This document shows, in pieces, positions 19,436 through 31,284 of a stretch of 34,738 nucleotides of DNA. The stretch is from Trachelipus rathkii (lineage: Eukaryota; Arthropoda; Malacostraca; Isopoda; Trachelipodidae). How positions within the stretch are numbered: position 1 is the first letter of the stretch; each line of letters begins with the position of its first letter. Position numbers and translations under genes: made by a program. The notes under the pieces are model-generated. The model did not search any database, was not told the origin of the DNA, and saw only the letters and a program-made list of their open reading frames with translations. The stretch is from positions 1 through 34,738 of the forward strand of contig JABUQX010041992.1 in assembly GCA_015478945.1 (NCBI GenBank). Reading direction: 5' to 3'.

Positions 19436-22400
19436 ATGTAATGGGGTAAAGGGTGTAAGTTAATCATTAAATAGGTATATGTTTGACAGATACAAGTTTT
19501 TATAAAGTGTATGATATGAAAATAATAAATCGAATAATTTTTCAAAATTAATGATTTGAATAATTAATTTGTGACAACTTTAATTTTTAATTTATTTTCC
19601 CAAATGGCAAACTGACTATAATTCATTTTTTACCACACTTTATCTAGAAACGTTCGTTGAAATAAAAATTATTTAGAAATATCTTAAATAAATAGGTGTG
19701 TTTAGCTGTTATTCCGTTGAAGCAGTAAAAATTTAGATCTTGACCCCTCTCCTCCTACCCATAAAATTTTTCAACCAGTAAAAATATTGGCTTGCAAAGC
19801 AAAATTCCCTTAACCATAAAGCCGCGTTCCTGCTCTTTAAATATAAAAGTTCTTTAAAACCATTGCAACTATCGCACATGTAATTTTACGAGTACAGGGT
19901 CCCTTAATATGCGATTAGATAAATGTGTTAGGTTGTCATCATAGAATGAGCCTAGAATTTGAAATTGGGAAGTTACAGGAATGGCTAAACTCAATATATA
20001 AAGTTTAGGTTACGGGACGGGAGGTGGCAGTCGTGTAACCATTTTTCCTAATAAATACTGCTGAGGTTTTTGGTGGGTGAGAAAGTGAACCATTGGAATT
20101 ACCCTATTGTAAATATTAACGTAATGGCTAGTTTGGAGTTGATTTCAAAGAAAAAGCCAGAATGGCATCCAACAAATATATAGGCCAGGTAAATTAACAT
20201 AAATGAAGTAACGATTAGTCATTAATTCTGCACGGAGCAAAATAATAATACAATTGAATACTGCCCTGAAGAACGCCTTCATCCAGAGTAAGTTGGCGTG
20301 GTAGAACAGATAGAGCAACTGAACTGGATGGGTGAGTCTTGTCTGAATCGCAAAGATACTTTAATTATAAATTAGAATGAAGGTATTAGGAGCTTCCTCG
20401 GAGATAAACCCTAGTTATCCCTAGCACGTTGTATATAAGCTTTTTTAAAGTGTCTAAAAAACAAAAAACCATCCCAGCAAGACATTGAGAATAGGCTTCC
20501 CGTGAAATGGTTTATTACTTATTAGTTTATTATAATCACCAAAGGATCCGCCTCGAATGATTTTTTTGCGGAAACCAAACTATAAGTTTGAAAATGCTTG
20601 GTGACTCTCCAGAGTAAAGACGGAATAAAAAAAAGAAGACGGCCTGAAACCATTTTTTTCCATATAATTTATCAATTATATATATAACAGGTCGTCGAAT
20701 TAGTCTTTTGAGTTTTTTCATCTGCCGCTTCAGCATTTTTCCAATTCCTCTATGAGAATAGGGATTTCTAATAGATGTAGTTACACAAATAGATGTAAAA
20801 GAGTATATTTGTGTATTTCACATTATCTGTTATAGACCAGATCCAGCAAGAAAGCTGATTCAGAGGGGTCGAATAAATGACGATAGAGCGTTTTCCTCTA
20901 TCCTTGTAAGAATTTAAAATGTGGTCCAAGGCCAGTAAAATTTTTAATGTTTACGACAGTACGTTTGTACTTATTTATATATATACTGCAATTTAATGAC
21001 GTAATTATATATAGGGTTATGACTAAAATCCCCTTCTTTCCCCCTTTCACTGTGGAAAGTCTGCCAGTTGCAGTTTTAAATTCCTCAATTTTTGAAAAGG
21101 ATAACGAAAAGAGCTTGAGTGGCAAGCAAACTATAACCTGACAAGACAGAAATTCAATATCGGTTTTTATCAGACCCACACGGAGGAGTGTGTTGGATGT
21201 GAAGAGTTGGTTTGGAGGCGGTGCGAAGATTATTATTCTGTATTAAACCTTTAGTACCACATATGCTGTGAGAAGAAGGAGAGTTGTGGAGATTGACAAT
21301 CAATGTAATAAGTTCGTAAAGTATTGTTTACAATGTTTGGCGATCAATTCAACGAGAGTCATATTTTGGAAATGTCTAGTCGAACTTATATCCTATTTAA
21401 TGTGTTATAGCAATGTAGTGATTTTGTTCTCACTGATTAGCTTGTAGACATCTCATGGACAAACAAGAGGTTGCCGAATGTCTAGCGATGGAAGATAGAG
21501 GAATGCAAGCTTTCGTCTGCCGTGATGAATAAACTTATTTTTGAAAGAAATTAAATGTTAATCATCAATTAGAATCACTTGGGTTGAAAGGAGAAAGTGG
21601 AGTAGCTGTGGCCTGATAAAAGACCCACTCCGCTCAGATTCCATAACGCCCATACGAGAATTGGATTTTAAACAATTTGGCTCGTTGCAGGCCATCTTAA
21701 GATTATTGGTATTTTGTCACTGTGACCGTATTAGAAAATTCAAAAAGTAATAGGTTAAGGTAAGATATATGAGTAAAGCGATTTCCATAAAGAGTAAGAG
21801 CAAAAAGTGAAATATCATACAGAAAAGATTTGAATGATATTCCTAAACTTTATATATTTAGGGATTCTTGCACCATTATGTACAAGTATACCCAGTGAAA
21901 AGGGCGTTAAAGAGATCTACAGCAGAATCTTAGATTATTAAATCGCAAGGCTGTCAGAGTCATCCTATATAGGGGTTGGATGATGGCTTGCAAGTTACTA
22001 GTATGTAGTAGACAACAGAGTAAGGACTGCTTAAATTGAATAGCTAAAGGTCGACTGTGATAACTAAAACTCACTACTCGGAACAGAAAGCTTCACGATC
22101 GAGCCAACAGTAGCGTTTAATGGACAGATGTAATTCGGCCTGCTTATACACTGCGCATGTAAGAGTTCTCTAGTTTTGAAGACATCTCTAGTATTATAGG
22201 GATCAGATTTTTCATTAATGAGATATTACTGCACACTTCCCTATCATATGTCACCTCTTACTATATGAGGATTAAGTGTAGTGACTATTTATTTAATGAC
22301 GAGGTTAGAAAGAAGTTGTTGAAGTGAACAATCAGTCGACAGTTCGCTGCATAATATATGCACTTGCTTTTGTAGCTTATGTTTATTTAATGTGACACCG

Positions 22401-22500
22401 GATTTTGTAATTTTGCTAAGTTATTATGAGATTAGAGGTAGTAGGCCACGAATACACATATTCCATTTCTGAAGGAATTAGTGACACATGTGCTAATATA
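19436..22500. other. Unique intergenic DNA with no confident gene
   Basis: About 3 kb of moderate composition. Minus frames of 66 codons (20536-20736) and 93 codons (20898-21179) are basic or hydrophobic without motifs and are within chance length. A plus frame overlaps the second. A hairpin is listed separately. No tRNA, SINE or transposon motif passed inspection. Confidence 0.45.
20008..20040. other. G-rich hairpin
   Basis: GGTTACGGGAC and GTCGTGTAACC pair at 9 of 11 positions around an 11-base G-rich loop (GGGAGGTGGCA). No gene context. Confidence 0.5.
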
Positions 22501-22504
22501 TTGG

Positions 22505-23042
22505 TTATATAATATTATGATGAGGCAGTCTTTTTTTGGACTCTTTAATTTGTTCCTTATATATTAAATCAATGGGGCTAGGAGTGATGTTGGAAAAGGA
22601 TTCAGATGAGAAGGAAAAGCTGAAACGTGAGTCCTCGACCGATGAGGGAGCTAACATATCTTGATTAGTAAGAAATAGTCGTACAACAGAGATTTGGAAT
22701 GTATGACTGGTTTTGGGGGGGGGGTTTTCAGTGGTTTTTGGTGGAGGGACTTTACGCCATTTGAAATCGAAATAGGATCGTAGTTTCAAACTATCTTATT
22801 GTATTTACTTCGTTTGTCGTTGGAAGAGCAGCCAAAATTCTCACAATATTAGCGTCTGCCAAGCAAGTAGATTCAGAAATGGGTGGAGAATATGATGATG
22901 TTTCCATGGAGGCAGTGTAAGAAAGTGACACCGGAGAAGCGTCAATTTTTGGTAAAGAAGTTGGAATTTCGATATTGGAACCCAATATGGGATCCGTTGG
23001 GTTGCGGAGGTCTGACGCTAGATGCGTTGAACATTTTTCCAT
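22505..23042 (-). CDS. Two abutting open frames, unknown, doubtful
   Basis: On the minus strand, 83 codons (from 23042) end at 22791, and 94 codons in another frame start at 22789. Together they give a Ser/Pro/Thr-rich, mostly hydrophilic product of about 178 residues with one frame break. It includes KVPPPKTTENPPPKT and a Ser/Phe-rich run, like a disordered region. A plus-strand frame of 95 codons overlaps (22883-23170), so coding strand is uncertain. I recognise no domain. A broken retroelement ORF1-like gene or chance are both possible. The Pro-rich part arises from a G10 run at 22715-22724. Confidence 0.2.
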
Positions 23043-23170
23043 TCATCTCTCTCGGTATCACAAGAAGCATTAGAGAAAGAGAGAGTGGGTCATCATATCA
23101 AACTTCATTTGGGAACTATGATTTATTTCATCCGATAAGGCATAGAATCTTTTATAGAGTGCAGAGGTAG

Positions 23171-24596
23171 GAAATTCGGAAGAAGAGTTATATGGGGACT
23201 CAGAAGAGCTGGAATAATCCTGCAAGCTATCAGAGAGTTGATTGGTAGGTTATTCAATAGCTGTGATAAATTGAGTACAATCTATCGAAGTCGCTACTTT
23301 TGTTTCAGGAATAGACTTATGATGAGATCTCTTCTGAGTTGGATTTTTTTTAACACCTTGGGTGAATGTGCTTTGCTTTAGAAATTCGGATGTTTTTTTT
23401 TATTTTTTGCGAATAATCTTTAGCTTGGTGATTAATCCTTTCTTTGTGTTTAAGAACATCTTTTTCATGAAATTGAGTAAAGGTGGGAAGGAAACAGATT
23501 AGGGGACATAGATGAAGTCCTTTTACGTGAGTTTGATGAACTCATCATGAGGGTATAGGAGAGTTTCTTGGCAGGAAATGTTCTCCAGGCTTTGTAATGT
23601 AAGAACCAACTTAGTTTTATTGTTAGTTGGTTGATAACTAGTACTCAGAGTAGGGTTGATAATGGCATTTTGAACGGAAAATCGGATCAAGGGCTGCTGG
23701 CGGGCAGGTTGTAGTGACTGCTTGAGTGTCACTTGAATTTAAGGGAATGGAATGATGTTTGTTGATTAACATGCGGAGTCAAAGAGGGCTGCTGAAATTG
23801 TAGCAAAAGATTGCCTTTGTCTTGTGGGATATTTTTCTTTGAGGAGGTGTCTGGCATATCTCCTGCTCAATTTTGTATGATACATAAATTCAAAACCTAA
23901 TGCTCAAACGGGTAAGACGGGCTTTTAAGAGGCTAACTGGGAGTCCTCCACAGTTTTTGCAGTGTGGTGTGTTTTCACATGGAATGTGAAATAATTAACT
24001 ATCTCAGCAGACTGGGCATATGTCATGTGGTTCCCTCTTGACGTATTTTTGATAAGGATGACCAAATCTGAGTTGGCATTCATTAAAAGTACATCTTTGA
24101 AAGAAGATGGATAAAGGGTACTAAAGGTCAACAGTAACGGAAGGATTTTGGGGTATCAAAGCGAGTCTCCTAAGGGTGAAATCAATAACCTTTGCAACCG
24201 GGAAATCTTTACTCTTGGATGAATTTCTTTACAATGACAGATAATATCATTCGTCTAAAAAGTAGCTTAATAGAAACTCTGAAATTCAATGTACTTCGAC
24301 TGAAATTAAGTGGGAAGTTTCACTGAAGCCTTGGGTATGGTTTTAAGCTTTTCGGTAATTAAAGGGCTTAAAACCTTCTTTGCTGACCCTTCAAAACAGG
24401 TTATAAATAAGCGTCACCTAAATATTTAAAACAAAACTGCACTTCTCAATTGTATCTTCAAGTTTTTGTCTCCTATGCGATAGATGCTTATTATCTAGTA
24501 CAAGGCTAAAAGGTCTTGTTAAGTAATCAGGTATTTTCTAATAGCATGTCAAATGAAATTGGTAAGAAGGAGACTGGCCCATGTACCAGATACTAC
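23171..24596. other. Unique DNA with several short minus-strand frames
   Basis: Minus frames of about 68 codons occur at 23523-23732 and 23925-24131. Both are hydrophilic and plausible-looking but without motifs. They lie between the two other minus-strand candidates (22505-23042 and 24597-24896), so the region might be one decayed gene, but this is not established. Confidence 0.35.
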
Positions 24597-24896
24597 TCAT
24601 CTCAATGGCTCGGGAGAATACTGAATAACTATTTGTGATGCCTTGTAGCAAACAGTACTGGCTGGTAGTGTCCTTTTGCTATGGAGAATACAAGGTAGGG
24701 TCGTGAGGAGTTTCTCAACCTCATAATCTGAAATAGTATGGGTAAATTCAGATATTGTGTAATGGAGATTATTGCCTCCTACTCCTTTAATAGGTTTTCG
24801 TTCAATGCTTCTGCGAAAAGTGGAAGCGTTTTTTTTTGACTAGTAAAACAAATTTTGCCTATGAGACTTTATGGCTGTAGTCTTATAACGATGCAT
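24597..24896 (-). pseudogene. Open stretch with one internal stop, unknown
   Basis: From an ATG at 24896 the minus strand reads 18 codons to a TAG at 24840-24842, then is open for another 80 codons to a TGA at 24597-24599. The product is hydrophilic, with DYEVEKLLTTLPCIL in the middle, and does not look like translated low-complexity DNA. No domain is recognised. A run of this size is expected by chance in 35 kb, so support is weak; the other minus-strand frames downstream add only slightly. Confidence 0.2.
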
Positions 24897-25180
24897 GGGT
24901 TTGTGATTGTTTTTCCCTTGGCAAAATTACTAATAGGCTTGAGACTCTGATAGAGTAGGGTGAAATAGGATGGTTCGATGTAACCCTTTTAATGACTTAG
25001 TTAGGGGAGTAGTTAGGGGATATCAGTTGGAGGGTGACAGATTTGCAGCTAAATCTGGCAACTCTGTCGAGATATTCAGTTTAAATTTATATCTTGTGTA
25101 TCTATTTGGTACTCACTACCTTTCACCGGCCCTACTTTTTATATCTATGGGTTTTGAAAATGGGGCTCAGTACCCCCGGG
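24897..25180. other. Unique DNA, no gene supported
   Basis: A plus frame of 94 codons (24970-25254) overlaps the start of the GGGGCCCC repeats and ends in hydrophobic sequence. Not supported. Confidence 0.4.
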
Positions 25181-25181
25181 G

Positions 25182-25350
25182 GCCCCTTTTTCATGTACGT
25201 TTTTCACCCATTATTATTGTGTGTGTTGTAATATGCAATCGGTATACGATGTAATGGTGTATTGATTTTTTTGTTAACTTATTCACGCTCATGAATATTC
25301 AACTACTAGGGGGGCCCTTTTTTCATATACGTTCGTCAGCTATTTTAAGG
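25182..25350. repeat. Diverged direct repeat with GGGGCCCCTTTTTCAT words
   Basis: GGGGGCCCCTTTTTCATG followed by TACG (about 25187-25209) recurs as GGGGGGCCCTTTTTTCATA followed by TACG (about 25310-25333), roughly 122 bases apart. A weaker related word, GGCCCTACTTTTTATAT, lies at 25129. The first copy contains the palindrome CCCCCGGGGG. Confidence 0.55.
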
Positions 25351-25859
25351 ATGTGTATGTGTGGGTGCAGGTGTATGTGTACGTGTTTTGTTACTTTCAC
25401 CCTAGTATCACCCTAGGTTCTCCCTCAATTCCCTTTAGTTCTATTCAGTTATGACACCACGTTCTTTCCTGAGCTTTTTTAGGGTGACAGTTTTGTCACC
25501 ATCCTGTTACCCATCGTTACATATATTTAATTGACTTTCTATTACTCATCTACGTTCCTGAACCTTTTTATATATTTTTTATCATTTTCACCTATAAATT
25601 CGTTAGTTTGTTATTAATTCTGATAGAATATATTCAAATATTTTAAGGTTTTCATGGTATATTTTTATCACTTTCATTCGTACAGATAGGTTTCTGTTTA
25701 TTTTTATAACCATATTCTTACCGGAGTTACTTTTTGTCGCCATGTTTATATTTCATGAGTTACTATACGAGTTACATTATGTTTTCACTCCTGCTGCATC
25801 GCATTTTATTAACCAGCGTTATTCATTTAACGGCGAGTTCCATCGTCTTTCGTTTGATT
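25351..25859. other. Unique pyrimidine-rich DNA
   Basis: Contains a small 11-base duplication of TCACCCTAGTA (25397-25420) and a hairpin, GTGACA GTTT TGTCAC (25483-25498). The frames at 25734-25985 read into the 31-bp repeat and are not supported. Confidence 0.45.
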
Positions 25860-26000
25860 CGCAATTCAGCCCGTCAACGTCATTCGTTTTCGCAAGTCAA
25901 CCCGTCAACGTTAGTCGTTTTCGCAAGTCAACCCGTCAACGTTAGTCGTTTTCGCAAGTCAACCCGTCAACGTTGGTCGTTTTAGCAAGCCACCCGTCAC
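25860..26000. repeat. 31-bp minisatellite, about 4.5 copies
   Basis: Units begin CGCAAGTCAACCCGTCAACG and end GTCGTTTT, at 25860-25890, 25891-25921, 25922-25952 and 25953-25983, with a partial fifth. Copies 2 and 3 are identical, copy 4 differs by one base, and copy 1 is diverged. Each unit carries four CpG sites, unusual for this AT-rich window. The unit length is not a multiple of three, so it is not a protein repeat. Confidence 0.9.
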
Positions 26001-26081
26001 AGGAACGCGCATAGAGTTGAAAGACCAGGAGCTAGGATGCATTTTCATGTGTTTTATGTCTTTACGTCTTTACTTCTCTAT

Positions 26082-26107
26082 GGTATGTAAAACACACTTT
26101 ACATACC
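26082..26107. other. Perfect 10-bp hairpin
   Basis: GGTATGTAAA and TTTACATACC pair perfectly around a 6-base ACACAC loop. No neighbouring gene, so not called a terminator. Confidence 0.6.
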
Positions 26108-26318
26108 CTAAAGGCCCAATAACGTTAGGCTAATACAAAAGAAGTAACACCACAGTGTGAAACGGTTTTACTGCTTTAATGCTTTACATCATATTTTAGT
26201 ATATAAAGAGACTATTTTATTAAAAACATATACCTTACAGACCTTAAAGCCAGTATGACAGCTTAAAACTAATTAAGCCACAAGATGGCGAAATGCGAGC
26301 CCCTCAGGAGTTGTTTTA

Positions 26319-26360
26319 TTGCTTTACTGCTTTACTGCTTTACTGCTTTACTGTTTTACA
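26319..26360. repeat. 8-bp tandem repeat CTTTACTG
   Basis: Four exact copies of CTTTACTG with partial copies on each side. Similar TTTACTGCTTTAATGCTTTAC words occur 150 bases upstream at 26168-26188, so the unit is locally spread. Confidence 0.85.
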
Positions 26361-27990
26361 ATTTTATCTTGTAGGGTGGCGGTACGGTGCAGATGAAATT
26401 TTACATAATTTTAAAATGATGAGGATATTAGTCTTTAGAGGTTAAGTTATATCACGGAAAGTTTTGGTTACGTGACATTAAACTTAAACTCGTAACTTCA
26501 GTACATCTAAGAAGAAACATACAAATTATATCTATTCAGTATTTTTTCAAGAGAATTTTAACATTATACCGAATTCTAGGAAGATTGGTGTAATGTAAAA
26601 TACCAATAACATCTCTCAGTTATTTACTTTTTATGAAGGTAGGTCTGTAAACTGAGTTTGTCTATCCTTCTTCATCATAGTGGAGTGTATCTTAGAAGCT
26701 TGATACCTGTGTGAGAGCATAGGTAAGAGTGTCAATGGGCAGACGGAAGCTGTCGTCTCTGCTAATTAGGACAGTAAGAAATATGTTAGAAAACTTGTGA
26801 ATATATCTCACTGCTATTAGGACATGTAAGAAATATGTTAGAAACTTGGGAAGATATAAACTGATAGTGTCTGTGCCTAAATTTATGCACTCTATTAATA
26901 TTTTGAGTTAATGGCTTTATGAGTAAGGTTTGTGTAGAAGTGCTAGATAAGTAGACGTTTTATACAAGATCATTGTAAATGTACTTATTTTTATGTTTCA
27001 AAGAAGCAGCTACTTTTGAGAATTCTAAAAGAAGAGAAATATTTGTAAGAACGTCGCTTCCTAATAATGGGTCTGACGGAAAAGCACAAAAGTACACAAA
27101 TATTTGCATAAAGGGGATATATTCTATGAGAATGGTGAGATCAATGCAACATTAAACGTAAGAGCAGTGTCAGAGATATATTTGAGAACTATGCTTGTGT
27201 TCTGCAAGGTTAGTGGTGTAAATGACCAAAGGTGCTTGTATTAGGAGTACTTGATAAGGTATCTCATCGCGCCTATATCAAGCATATCAGCAGAAGGGTA
27301 TGAAAAAGCCTGATTGTGTGAGAGTGAGAGGTAGATCAAATATTTTTCCCATAGCATTTCCACCTTTTGAGTTTTGAAAATTGGTGTTAAAATTTAGCAG
27401 TCTTCTGTGTGTGTTTGTGGCTTTTCGCTTAACTCAAAATAAGGAATGTAAACTGGTTGTGGTAATTGCAAAGCTTCGAGAGGCAGGTGTGATATTTCAC
27501 AAAATAGTAGTACGTGGGAAACAACGTTAATTAAAGAACTAAGATTTGTATCTTGTTGTGGATAGACGGCAGGAGAGTCGAGACGTTTATGTTCTCTCCC
27601 GCATATATGGGAAAGAAGCAGTAGGGGTTTGAAGGTCGAATCCCGGTAGATAGGATGTTCATTTCGAAAGTATATGTCGATATCATTTACCGGAATATGT
27701 CACCTGGATGTTATTTCATTATATTATTATCTACATATAGTGTATATATTAAGTAGTTAGAAATGTCAATCTTATATAATTGAAGTAGATTAGTGAAGTC
27801 TAGAAAGGTCTGGATGAGTGAGTATTGGAGACGTCCATTTGGATACGGCCCTCAAAAGTTCCTATAAGTTGCTTACCCAAATCTAGGCCTTTCAGTCAAG
27901 TATTTTTTTTTGTTTGTGTTGTTTTCTTCTTTTTGCGCTACTAATTTTTGGTTTCTAAAATGTTTTTGGTGAAATTATACACATTTCCCA
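26361..27990. other. Unique intergenic DNA
   Basis: No open frame above about 60 codons and no protein motif. It holds the small duplication at 26759 and a lone B-box-like word near 27634 without a matching A box. Confidence 0.45.
26759..26862. repeat. Tandem duplication of about 52 bp
   Basis: CTGCTAATTAGGACAGTAAG at 26759 is repeated at 26811 as CTGCTATTAGGACATGTAAG. Both are followed by AAATATGTTAGAAA and CTTG, with a few indels between the copies. Confidence 0.8.
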
Positions 27991-28985
27991 AGTCCTAATT
28001 AATTAATTTACAACTAATTGGCGATCTGGTGGTTGCTATCATTTTAGTGTTTTGGCCTTGTAAATATATAGCTTGAGAACGTGAGTAGGTGATCCTGCGA
28101 TTATAACACAGAATGTGTGTTGGCGGGTGTTGGTAAGTTTGTGCAAGATTTTGAAAAATGGATAGTGAAAATGAAAATGACATAGTGGTTTTTTATTAAC
28201 CATTCCGTTTGCCAGACGTAGTGACTCATAATGAAAATAAAAACTTCCCCAAATTCCAAGGTCAATAGACTCAAGAATCAAAAGAAAGAAACAACGATTA
28301 ACGGAAGCTTTAAGAGAGGTGGTTTATGACCGGTTTAAGTGTATTGTGTGGAGAGCGTGAAATAAGAGAATTGGGTATATTGCTGGCCTTGTTTATTACT
28401 TAGTGCAGAAAGAATGTTTGGTTGTATGAACGATTTCGAGATTGTGAAAACTTAATCAAGAAGCTTTGGGAAGGCAGTAGGGGTATCCAAAGAATCATAT
28501 TCAACATAATCTTGGCGTTCAAGCAAGTCATTACGTAAATCAAAATTTGACTATATTTTAGGAGCAACAATTAAGTGGAACAGGGGCAATATAAATATAG
28601 AAAGTTGAGTACACCATTGGCCAGTATGTGGGAGCATAAAAAATAGAGGGAATGGTTTAGGTGCAGAACTTATGTTTAGAATGCCTTGCAGTTCCTTTAA
28701 TGTAGTAGCGACAATGTGTGCTGTATAAATATAGGGAGCCTTGAAAGAGCGATTCCACACAGAGTCCTGTGGACTCTTGTGCGGATTAGTTTGCTTCGTT
28801 CGTCAGACTTGGGTCTGGTGGACTATGGCCTGTGGTGGGCTTGGCATCAGTAGTTCCATCTAGTTTCCATTTACATTAACCTATCAATTTGGACAACTTC
28901 ACAAGAAATATGGTCTCTGCACTCTTAATCATACACGAAGCAGTAATTGACATCGTTGAAAAAAATGAATAGTATAATTCTCATC
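27991..28985. other. Unique intergenic DNA with overlapping minus frames
   Basis: Minus frames at 27995-28183, 28039-28281 and 28551-28760 are 62-80 codons, overlap each other in part, and show no motifs. The sequence at 28757-28865 is richer in G+C and holds the hairpin listed separately. Confidence 0.45.
28757..28781. other. Hairpin with GAGTCC/GGACTC stem
   Basis: AGAGTCC (28761-28767) pairs with GGACTCT (28771-28777) over a 3-base loop, and CACA/TGTG extend the stem with one bulge. Confidence 0.5.
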
Positions 28986-30975
28986 GGGAAGGTGAGATTT
29001 AAATGGGTGGTTGTAAATATAAATCTTTATATGGTTTATTGATCATAAGAACAATTCAAAATTGAATATTAAATTATGATTATTAGCATTGCAAATAGTG
29101 GTAAAATTATAATAATGAATTTACATAATAAATAATAGGTATTATATAAGAATAATTTAGCTTCCATTTTCACTTTATTCAATTCTAAGTAGATATGAAT
29201 ATAACATAAAACGATCATCAAACAACGAGAACGAACAATGATTTATCAGTATTATTTATATACTAAGATTATCGTTTAGAATGAATAATATGGATTATCT
29301 AATAAATAAGTAATGAGCATATTTACTTTTAGGTTTTTGAGTGATTGTGGTTATATGAATATATAACAGGAAGCGCATCAGTGTTTATTTATTAATGCAC
29401 GAGGATACTATATATTAATTATATAAATATATTAAGATATAACCTAATTATTTGATTTATATTGTAGAAATCTATAATGTTATCAATATATATATATACT
29501 ATAATATCTGATATAGGGTATAGCTTATAGCATATTATATTATCATTCTAGGATATTGAAATTATTGAGATAGTTAACAATATGATATCAACAATTTCTC
29601 TAGTATAAATTCATGACCAACGAATACTAATACTATTGACCATGATTTTTCACACTCAATTGTTATTATTATATAGTCTCATACCTAGCTACCTAAATAT
29701 TTATTGTGTATATACAGCACAGTGCTACGATATAATTATTAATTTTAATTAAATATAGATTGTGTTTATATTAAGACTATTATTTATTTAATTTTTTTTA
29801 GTTGAAACTTAATCTCATTAATTTTATGTCAATATATTGAATATTAATTTATTATTATTATTAATTATTATTAATTATTAAGTTATTATTATTATGCATT
29901 CAATTTAGTTTATTTATTTAATTATTTTATTTCTAATTACAATTATACTCTAGATTAATATTAATAATCTCACCATAAATTAAAGAACTGCAATTATTAT
30001 TATTACTTGAATTTATATTATAATAATTTTATGTAGGAATTATTTAAAGTCGAATTAATGTCTAATACTATTATTATCTTTTAACAAAGTTATATTTATA
30101 TGGAATTTAGTTGGATTACTAAATTATTTAGTTCATCTAAATATATTATCATCTTTTTTATATAGGGCAGCATTTACTTATTTTACCTTCTGTAATATAA
30201 GGGTTAAATAATTGAGTGACTATTATTTTTTAAATCGTAGTAAATGATCTTAGTTAAATTATATGATAAATATGGTCGATTCCCAGTATCATGGCTCATA
30301 ACAAATGTGCATATCTAATATTATATTAGTCATGAATATTTTATTTATTTATAGTAGAAACCAGTAACTTTATTAAGATTTTGAAAACTTATTTTTGTAT
30401 TTTATTAATTTGTGCTTATTCATTTAAAAATGTTTTCAATGAAATTATTTTATTTATTGAACAAAATGAGTTGGTTGTTACTTACGCCATTATTTATGCA
30501 GAATTATTGAGAGAAACAGTAGAGTATACAAATGCGTACTATTGAAAATAAATCCTGATAATTTTGTTATAATAACCTTATTGCTGACAGTCATGCTATA
30601 CAAGATAATGCTGAAACTCGTGAAGAATCATATTTGAGAAGTAACAAATATCTTGAAAAAACTACGCCAAAGAATCAACAAATTCAATCCCAAAGTCATT
30701 ACCATGTATTCCTTATCCCTTATCATTTTCCGTAAACGAAAGAAATAGATCTTTTACAAAGAAGGAAAGAAATGTTACATTCTAGTATTTTTTGAATTAA
30801 GCTCCATTATCCACATCAGAAATCCTTTAATGAAATAATTGATAATATCATCAATTCAGGATGAGGGCTAATTTCTCAATTGAAGCGTCCTCTCACTCTT
30901 GATTGCAATAAACTTTAAGCTCTTATATTAAAATCTCACTTTGAGTGTATTCTTACTTTGAGCGTATCTCTCATT
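28986..30975. other. AT-rich intergenic DNA
   Basis: High AT without long arrays. Short ATT/TTA clusters occur at 29846-29895. No open frame or RNA signal found on either strand. Confidence 0.55.
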
Positions 30976-30979
30976 AATC

Positions 30980-31284
30980 TTATTTTAGAAGTAACATGAG
31001 ATGTTTTACCTTCCGTTTCTGAATGTAACTGGGAATACTATTTTTTCCGATCCAATACAATTTTTTACTTGTTAATGAATCAGAGTACATAACCTTTGCC
31101 CCATACCTATCCACTTTGGTGTGTCGGTGCCAAGAACTACTTCTACAGTGTATATGACTATTTGCATAGTTGTTGAAAGGCACCTTTCTAGTCTTTGGTT
31201 TATGTTACTATGAGAACCATCTGTATATGATTGATTTGACTCTATAGTTAACAAAGTAAGTAGAGCAACGGGAGAATATTTCAT
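30980..31284 (-). pseudogene. Possible RNase H-like retroelement fragment (weak)
   Basis: Two overlapping minus frames (31284-31072 and 31183-30980) together show YTDGSHSN, then YTVEVVLG about 26 residues later, then, after a frame change, YSDSLTS about 21 residues further. In RNase H of LINE and LTR elements the catalytic residues occur as TDGS, a Glu in a TAE-like motif, and a TDS-type Asp, so order and last spacing fit. The first gap is shorter than usual and one frame break is required. No reverse transcriptase motif was found upstream, above 31284. Confidence 0.25.

Noticed and set aside
20287..20360. tRNA-like sequence (GTTGGCGTGGTAGAACAG, then TCTGAATCGC)
   Set aside because: The B-box candidate matches poorly and no cloverleaf could be drawn.
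20536..21179. Two minus-strand frames of 66 and 93 codons
   Set aside because: No domain, chance-level length, and a plus-strand frame overlaps the second.
25860..26000. CRISPR-like regular repeat
   Set aside because: Direct 31-bp copies with no unique spacers between them, in a eukaryotic context; a minisatellite.
26082..26107. Hairpin as a transcription terminator
   Set aside because: No gene ends nearby and rho-independent terminators are not expected in a nuclear genome.
27580..27650. Possible SINE (GGTCGAATCCCGG B-box-like word)
   Set aside because: No A box at the expected distance upstream.
28039..28281. 80-codon minus frame
   Set aside because: Overlaps another frame on the same strand; no motif or splice context.
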